A stretch of 64,000 bases of DNA from Diphasiastrum complanatum (Eukaryota; Streptophyta; Lycopodiopsida; Lycopodiales; Lycopodiaceae). The DNA is taken from NCBI GenBank assembly GCA_029204225.1, contig CM055097.1:25885039-25949038 (forward strand). The letters run 5' to 3'. Positions 57,801-64,000 of the stretch are shown piece by piece. Each line of letters starts with the position of its first letter. Within the stretch, counting starts at the first letter, position 1. A model generated the notes under the pieces. That model made no database searches, had not been told where the DNA came from, and saw nothing but the letters and a program-made list of their open reading frames with translations. A program made the translations under genes and the position numbers.

Positions 57801-58126
57801 CTATCACGAGGAGACTTCATCCTCCTCCTAGACGACGTCAGCGACCACCAGCGGTCCTTGCTGTAGCCCGTATTACATCTTTCTATAGCATCAGCAGGAC
57901 AGGATTGGACAATAGTGTCATACCTTATTCATGACATTTAGTCGTATATATGCTCCCACATGTTTCATATATCATCACATATATTTCAGTTCATAGTATT
58001 TAGATCTGTTATTTCTGTTATCGTTTTGGAGACGTTCAATACGCTCCCATTGTTACCACATACTTGACATGTACATGTACTAGTCTTATATGCCTTTTGG
58101 CATGGAAAAGACATTAATAAAGCGAC
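54816..58126 (+). mobile_element. LINE copy 4 with ORF1, endonuclease and RT remnants
   Basis: ORF1 coiled coil LELLQLKETVAMLITERNMM and IKALEQKIEQQKEE (55039-55230), RRM-like VKGILDTQDVVAEAKRFLDT (about 55330-55400); endonuclease LRIGVWNCASIHSSSTAGDL to SGRGSGGVA (55620-55840); RT fragments (YCCFVDFRK-like at 56030; late RT with SKCRLFDTVVTPTALYA at 56680-56720); C-terminal motif CQLCSLDEVESEEHFIFRC (57440-57500); tail hairpin 58090-58103. Interrupted by a Copia 3' end at about 56865-57210. Heavily mutated. Confidence 0.8.
56865..57210 (-). mobile_element. Copia 3' end nested in LINE copy 4
   Basis: The minus strand at 57182-56970 encodes the end of a Copia RNase H (RSKHIEVAHHFVREKLIGGE, IADMLTKPLSKSSFIKHR). 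A purine tract (TTTTAGGAGGAG) then leads into an LTR start TGTTGAAATGG at about 56952, truncated near 56865. LINE sequence resumes on both sides. Confidence 0.8.
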
Positions 58127-60015
58127 CTTTCCATCCACCATGGTATGACGCGGAATGCCGATCCCTTCACCACTCTGTCCCACATGCTCGTTTCCACGCC
58201 CGCCATCTCCTCCGCTCCTCACGACAATTGTACAATCGTACACTTCGTCGCAAAAAACGTGCCTATGATGACTCCGAAGGTAACCGTCTTGCGAACATCC
58301 TTCTTAGCTCCTCCTCTGGTGCCTTTTGGCGTGAGTTTATCCCTCGTGCCCCACCCCCTCTACTGGACGATTTACATATCTGGACCGACTATGCTACCTA
58401 GCTTTACACTATACCCACTGATACACCCATCTCCATCTCTCCTCGACCTTCAGACTTCACCTTTTTCACCCCTAATCTGGTTCGGGCAGCAATCAAAAAG
58501 CTGAAAACCCACCGCACCAGGGACATTGAAGACCTTGAATCTGAGCTATTGATTCACGCCTCCGATACTCTTGCCCCTACCTTATCCACTCTCCTCGGGC
58601 CTTCATGCAGCGCCAGGAGCTTACCTTTGACGGACAGCCCCTAGAGGTGGTCTCTTCATACACTTACCTGGGTGTGCTCTTCTCTGGTCCTACCTTCAGT
58701 ATGAGACAGGCGACTACTTCTAGACTTGGGAAGGGCCACTCTTCCCTAGTCCAGCTGGAGAGATTCTGCTTCCGTAAGTCTATTCGAGATGCCCCGAGTA
58801 AGTGTAGACTGTTTGACACCATCGTCACCCCCTCAGCATTGTATGCAGAACAGATATGGTGTACAGGACTATCATCTTCACATTGGTCCAGCATTTCACG
58901 CCTATAGACCACCATGTTAGCTCGCATGATTCGAGCGAAGTCCTCGGTTCCACATGAGATCATCCTTGCGGAGTTTGCCACCCCCCCCTATTCAGATTGA
59001 GGCAGCCTTCCAGCTCATCACGTACATCCAGAGAGCTCAGGCACTTCTTGATACAGAGCAGCGGTATACACGGATTGCACTCATGTCCTCTCATCACCTT
59101 CAGACTCAGGGATACAGGCTATCATGGTTCTCTCAGGTATCACACTTCCTCATGGAAGTATTTGGTACCACTATCATTGATCTCCCTTTGGGTACACACC
59201 AGTACATTAGACGTTTTTTATACAAAGCATATCTCGACCGTATTTGGCGACATCAGCTGGGGGTTAAGCCTGACTACTACCGGACTCACTTTCTGGAGCA
59301 GGATGCCACTGGTCTTCCAGTTTTACCTCGCTATTTGTCCTCTGGGCTATCACACGGTCTCCGTTTCACTTTGGGACAGTTTAGAGTCTCCTCCCATCAG
59401 CTAGCCATTGAGACAGGTAGATTCCAGGGTACACCATGAGAGGATAGACTATGCCTACTATGTCCCCTTCATGAGATAGAGTCCGAGGAGCATTTCATCT
59501 TCAGATGCCCCATATATTATGAGATTAGAGGGAGATATCACTATCTATTCCGTGACATGCCTACTACACTCAGAGCACTGATTGGCTATGAGGACTCGTT
59601 GTGTCGCACTTATGCTACGAGAGATGGTCTTGCTGCGCCAGGATATGTACCAGTCAGCTAACCAGCCACATCCTAGCTCTCAGGCTCAGATTACATTCTT
59701 CTTCACCAGGAGACGGACACGGTCAAATGACGATGACGATGACATACCACCTCACCGATGTCAAAGACAGTGTATCACTCATAGTCATGCTGCAGTTCGC
59801 ACTTCACGCCATGTTACGAGAGCACACAGTTTTCACCCTCCTAGACGACGTCAGCGACGGTCCATGTTACCTCACGTTGCAGCTCGTATTACATCTTTCT
59901 TCAGCAGCAGCACTACATGATATTACTTTACTCCTGGCAGCTATATGAACAATTGGCAATTTGTAGTTTATAATTATGTTGTTCATTTCTCTTTTATGCA
60001 TAGTTTTTTCTTGGG
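58127..60015 (+). mobile_element. LINE copy 5, endonuclease-RT linker and 3' half
   Basis: Starts immediately after the tail of LINE copy 4. PFHPPWYDAECRSLHHSV and LYNRTLRRKKRAYDDSEGNR (58130-58290), FFTPNLVRAAIKKLKTHRTR (about 58460-58525), then a deletion to the late RT (58605 onward, ELTFDGQPLEVVSSYTYLGV). The best-preserved C-terminal domain in the window follows: SQVSHFLMEVFGTTIIDLPL, YKAYLDRIWRHQLGVKPDYY, the zinc motif CLLCPLHEIESEEHFIFRC at about 59453-59510 and a His/Arg-rich end ITSFFSSSTT to TGA at 59920. The 3' UTR is cut at about 60015 where a Gypsy LTR begins. A stop after TGRFQGTP (59437) and the RT deletion disable it. Confidence 0.82.
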
Positions 60016-60604
60016 AGCTGGCGCCTCGTCTCTTCCCAACCCTTGCTGCATAGATGATGAGGAATGCCTCTCTCTAGGCTCACTTATGGACAATCCTCAA
60101 GCACCCCTTAACCCTGACCCATCCTAACATCGACATGAAACTCCATGCACAGTTGACACTTGCCACTTAGCAGTACCCTGCCACATAGGCAAGTGAGTAG
60201 GCTGGCATGTGTCACTCATACACTGGACCACATGTCCCAATGAGCATGTGACATGACATGTTTGACCGGTCAACCTTGACACGTGTCACTCATTCACTGG
60301 ACCAAGTGTCCTAGTGAGCATATGAAATGTGTCATGTTGACTACTCAACTCCTACTTTTTAGGAGGTCAATCTCGGATGGAAACTGGCAGATGGAAAGAA
60401 AGTGGACTCTCCTTATTAATGACCCAGTACCCTACACCAAAGCAACATGCAACTTAGAGGCTTAGAAGCTCAATGAACAGTTTTATTTACATTTCTGTTA
60501 CAAAGGTCACCACAGGCCGGTGACTTAGCCATTTCTGTATTCACAAAAAGTACATCAGTACATAAAACAATAAACAACCAGGACAAGGAGTGAAAGCTGT
60601 AACA
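60016..60604 (-). repeat. 3' LTR of a minus-strand Gypsy (left border approximate)
   Basis: In minus orientation it begins TGTTACAGCTTTCACTCC at 60604, after a purine tract (GAGGGGGGAAGGGA). It contains two related blocks of about 60 bp (60212-60270 and 60277-60335), each with TGTCACTCAT(A/T)CACTGGACCA and a GTCC(C/T)A(A/G)TGAGCAT segment. The left edge is inferred from the end of the LINE 3' UTR. Confidence 0.6.
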
Positions 60605-60919
60605 TCCCTTCCCCCCTCATGTAACATTGTCCGCGATGGTGAAGCTAGGGTACTATACACGCAGACTGTGCGTGGTCTCCTAGGTAGCATCAGAAAGAGG
60701 CCTGCCATGCCAGGTGACCAAGTACTCACAGATCAGACGGTTGCGTAAACGCCACTCCCGCCTATCCAACACCCTCGCCGGCCCATGGGTTAATTCTCCC
60801 TGCTCCACGAATGCAAACAAACCATTAGACAACGAGTTATCACCATTATGTAAAACCCATTTCAATCTAGAAACATGAAATATAGGATGCACTTAACGAG
60901 TTTCAAGCTTAGTTGTAGC

Positions 60920-61077
60920 GGATCGCGATCTAGAAGGATCTCGTTCCGGATCATGCGTTCCGGATCGCGAGCGTCCCGGGACCAGAAATGTTGTCCCGGA
61001 ACGTGCTAGAAATTTCAAATTTTTTATGTAGGGCCTACTTCAGTAAGTAACTATCACATTCTAATTTCTACAAACTT

Positions 61078-61135
<58 letters not shown>

Positions 61136-61395
61136 TTGTAGAAAATGATTTAATGGTGGAAAATAACTTAATGGTAGAAAATCACTCAATGCTTCGAAAA
61201 TGGACAACAATGGTCTTGAAAATGATGGCAAACTTGATAAATGAACTGCTCTTGAAAAACCCTTCCATTTGATACCCATATTGGCATTAAAAAAATTTCA
61301 AGAAAAAAAAAAAAAAGCATTCCGGGAAACCCTAATGGGAAATCCAGGAACACGATCTGGAACGCGATCTGGAATGCGTTCCGAATCGTGGGCTG
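60920..61395. mobile_element. GC-rich fold-back-like insertion inside the Gypsy integrase
   Basis: Both ends carry copies of a motif CGTTCCGGATC / GATCGCGATCT. At the left they read GGATCGCGATCTAG, TCTCGTTCCGGATCATGCG and TTCCGGATCGCGAGCG. At the right, in inverse orientation, they read GATCTGGAACGCGATCTGG and AATGCGTTCCGAATCG. The centre is A/T-rich with a (GA)27 tract. The layout suggests terminal inverted repeats built of short sub-repeats. Flanking similarity (GTTTCAAGCTTAG / GGTTTCAAGC) could mark the target. No coding potential. Confidence 0.5.
61080..61133 (+). repeat. (GA)n microsatellite
   Basis: About 27 perfect GA units. Confidence 0.97.
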
Positions 61396-61620
61396 CAACT
61401 TTGGTTTCAAGCAAACCAGACTTATAAGAAACATCACTAATTCTTTTAAGAACTTTCCAGGGTCAATAACGATGGGATAACTTGTAACATTTGTCCGTCT
61501 TAAGGGTCTTAGAGTCCTTGGGTACTTGGAGAAACACCATGTCTCCTGCCACTAACTCTCCAGGCGTGCAATGCTGTTCAGCATAAGACTTAGCTTGATC
61601 CATCGCTTGCCAAGTTGATT

Positions 61621-62571
61621 TCCATCACATTGCCAATCAGATACACATATGGGCCATAGATTTGAGAGTTGAGTCCTCCACCATGTGACTAATTGGCCCA
61701 TATACAAATTACTTTTAGGGCCCAAATGGAACTACAAGGTCCTAACCCAATAAGTCTTAACTCCTCTAACCATATACAAAGGAAAAGCTTATTTTACCAA
61801 TCAGTCAAATCATAACTATCAAGGTACAAATCTATGAAAATCATCCTCAAATAGACCCATATAATGCAAAAGTTTAGAATACTAACCTTTAATGCAAAAA
61901 TTTAGAAGTGGACTAGCTAATGATTACAATGCAACATAACTTCCTTACTCAAGTAGTGAACAATCACTCTATCAAATTCCAAAAATTAAAAAGAGCTACA
62001 TAGAGAAAAGAAGAAAATAACAAAGAGCGTATATGACTTCAAAAAAAATCATGTGCAAGGTAAGTTAACTTTGGTTTGAAAGTAGTTACAAATACATGCT
62101 TACCCTCAAAATGTGTCAATGAAAATTTATGGCTGACCACACTTCGAATAAGAATCATCAGAATTTTGCATATCCTCTACAATGATAATAGAAAATCTTT
62201 TAGAGAAAGGAATATATCCAAATTCAGATTGTGTAGTTTGTCATGTCATAGATTATTAATATCTCAATGACAACGTTCATACCAATAACCAACAAAATAT
62301 CAAACCAGTGCAAAAATAAATATTAGCTATCAAGCGTTCTTCTCATCTCACTCAGTACCCAAGCATAGCTTGCTATTTGGGTTTCAAAATAATTCTGGTT
62401 CTCTAGGTTAGACCCAATGCTGAATAAGAAGAACAAGCTAACAATTACAAGATAAGAAAAACACAATAAGAGACAAGAAAGTTAAGGCATCACCATGGGA
62501 CTTCAGCTACAAACAAGGGTCAACGCAAAATAGATGACATAGTAAAATCAGGAAGGGAGAGTCCAAGCATT
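61621..62571. other. No recognised feature
   Basis: AT-rich sequence without a recognised domain or transposon signature. It may be part of a further UBA5 intron. Confidence 0.4.
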
Positions 62572-62993
62572 CTCATGATATATTGATCAATGAGTTGCAA
62601 GGTAATACTCACTGTTCCCAAATAAAAATGGGTACAAAATATACCTAACCTAAGACAATTGATGGAGTTGTTCCACTCCGTATTGCCACTTGTATGTTGC
62701 AAGTTCTCATTTATATCAGATCATTTCTTTCATTCTCCTGAAACAAAGTTTTTAAATTGGACTCTCAGAAGAAAGAGATCTACTCATGATATATTGATCA
62801 ATGAGTTGCAAGATAATACTCACTCTTCCCAAATAAAAATGGGTACAAATTATACCCAACCTAAGACATTTGATGGAGTTGTTCCACTCCGTATTGCCAC
62901 TTGCATGTTGCAAGTTCTCATTTGTATCAGATCATTTCTTTCATTCTCCTGAAACAAAGTTTTTAAATTGGACTCTCAGAAGAAAGAGATCTA
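62572..62993. repeat. 211-bp tandem duplication
   Basis: Copy 1 is 62572-62782 and copy 2 62783-62993, both beginning CTCATGATATATTGATCAAT and ending AGAAAGAGATCTAC. They differ at about eight positions by eye. In reverse orientation each copy has a polypyrimidine-AG/exon-like stretch and a GT, but copy 1 has a stop where copy 2 has CAA. No protein similarity was recognised. Confidence 0.9.
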
Positions 62994-64000
62994 CAAGAAG
63001 AAGTCAAGTGAAGTAGATTACCACGCCACTGGCAATCAAGGAGACTTCAGATTCAAAAAAGGAAGAGATGGAAATCCTCTTTGATTCATCTCCCAAGAAG
63101 ATGATTTTAGCTTGTTGCCACATCATGCTTAAAGCAGCTTTTCCAAAATCTGTCATTGGAAATAAACCTTCCCATGAGAGAGGCGAGCTGGAATACCAAG
63201 CTCTCTCCTTGCGGTGTCCTCTCTGTACTCCTACCTACAAGGCAAAACTCCAAGATTAACTACAAATTGTCTCTCCTCCAAGCCCTTGAGCTCTCTACTG
63301 CATAGATAGGTGGAGTCACAGTCCATTAAATTAAGGGAGCAAATGCCCTTGTGAACATGGCCACCCAATTTCTATAAAGCTTCCATGCCTTCTGGGATCG
63401 AAAATGCACAGTATTTGATTTCCAAGGCCTACAGGCTGCACAAGGTTTAAAGCTGATATTTCATATAGCTTGCTAAATAATGAATTAGTCTTCACATGTG
63501 CAAGATTTTAGAGATGCAGGAAGCTAAAGTGGCATAGCTGATTCGGCACCTGTGATTTTGGGTCCTAACTGGGCTAAAACTGCTAGTTATCATGTATGTT
63601 CCCTTTCATAAAATTCGCAACAATACCACATGACTAAGCACCAACTTCTAAGATAGTGAATCAACTGATTAAACAGCACAGATGGTCCTCTACTTCCATG
63701 AAAAAAATTGGTCACTAGTTATCATGTCACTTAACAACGTCCTTATGCACCCCAAATGAAACAATGCCACATTAACAATAGTAAAATCAACAAATCTGGG
63801 CCCTTCAAGTTTTGATTCTAGCAAGCCCTTTTTAGGTAACAAAGAAATATTTTACATACAGTAAACACTTAACAGGTAGTTTCAAATGTATTGCAAACAA
63901 ATGTTCTTTTTCAAATTAAGGAACTATCCAAACTCAAAGTTGCTTATACAAAGAGCTAGCTAGCGGTTAGAATATGAAGCGACGACGTCACTGGAGACAT
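62994..64000. other. No recognised feature, right edge
   Basis: A plus-strand open frame at 63068-63259 (63 codons) has two C-x2-C-like pairs but no known domain. No UBA5 nucleotide-binding motif (G-x-G-G-x-G) was seen on the minus strand here. Confidence 0.35.

Larger units (their letters stand above)
60605..61620 (-). pseudogene. Gypsy integrase C-terminus and chromodomain, interrupted
   Basis: The minus strand encodes SYAEQHCTPGELVAGDMVFL, then QVPKDSKTLKTDKCYKLSHR (61600-61470), and further on HPIFHVSRLKWVLHNGDNSL (60892-60830) and REWRLRNRLICEYLVTWHGR (60760-60700), the C-terminal integrase and chromodomain of a chromovirus. The two parts are separated by about 480 bp of unrelated sequence (60920-61395). 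Confidence 0.82.

Noticed and set aside
61061-61279. Frame with a long Leu-Ser repeat
   Set aside because: It is a translation of the (GA)n microsatellite.
62041-62120. Minus-strand stretch with acceptor-like CAG and donor GGTAAGC considered as a UBA5 5' exon
   Set aside because: The roughly 29-nt reading does not match any UBA5 segment and its phase cannot be tied to exon A.
63068-63259. 63-codon frame with cysteine pairs considered as a zinc-finger gene
   Set aside because: No known zinc-finger spacing, no neighbouring exon evidence, and short length.

Overview
This window is nuclear DNA of a vascular plant with a large, repeat-rich genome. Long introns, 5' GT / 3' AG splice sites, Copia and Ty3/Gypsy LTR retrotransposons primed by initiator tRNA-Met, hAT remnants and many LINE copies all point that way. 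A fern or gymnosperm fits the intron sizes better than a compact angiosperm, but the sequence does not prove the lineage. There are no bacterial operons, phage genes or CRISPR arrays.

One host gene can be recognised with confidence. It lies on the minus strand from 38106 down to 10955 and encodes the C-terminal half of UBA5, the E1-like enzyme that activates UFM1. Seven exons (83, 75, 75, 87, 125, 47 and 134 nt) join in phase with GT-AG borders. They carry both zinc-binding cysteine pairs, the catalytic cysteine motif, the UFM1-interacting motif and the C-terminal UFC1-binding tail. The N-terminal nucleotide-binding exons were not found and probably lie beyond the right edge, which would put the LINE/Copia/Gypsy block of 39-61 kb inside a further intron. 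The known introns hold at least seven transposons or fragments.

Layout. 0-7 kb: nested fragments, a Copia split by a Gypsy gag piece, then a 3'-truncated Gypsy with its primer site. 7-10.9 kb: no recognised gene. 10.9-38.1 kb: UBA5 exons with introns holding a truncated Copia (17.3-21.2 kb), an intact non-autonomous LTR element with a 3.2-kb non-coding interior (21.25-25.42 kb, duplication CCTTG), Gypsy fragments (25.4-28 kb), a truncated Copia with three 80-bp leader repeats (28.7-32.4 kb), a hAT fragment, and an intact 1.9-kb TRIM-like element (34.47-36.37 kb, duplication GAAGG) nested inside another small LTR element. 39-60 kb: a head-to-tail series of LINE copies ending in one conserved hairpin, interrupted by a complete but defective Copia (43982-49191, duplication GGTAT) and Gypsy pieces. 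60-61.6 kb: the 3' end of a Gypsy interrupted by a GC-rich fold-back-like insertion. 61.6-64 kb: no recognised gene, but a 211-bp tandem duplication.

All transposon coding regions seen are broken by stops, frameshifts or deletions, so they are listed as mobile elements or pseudogenes.
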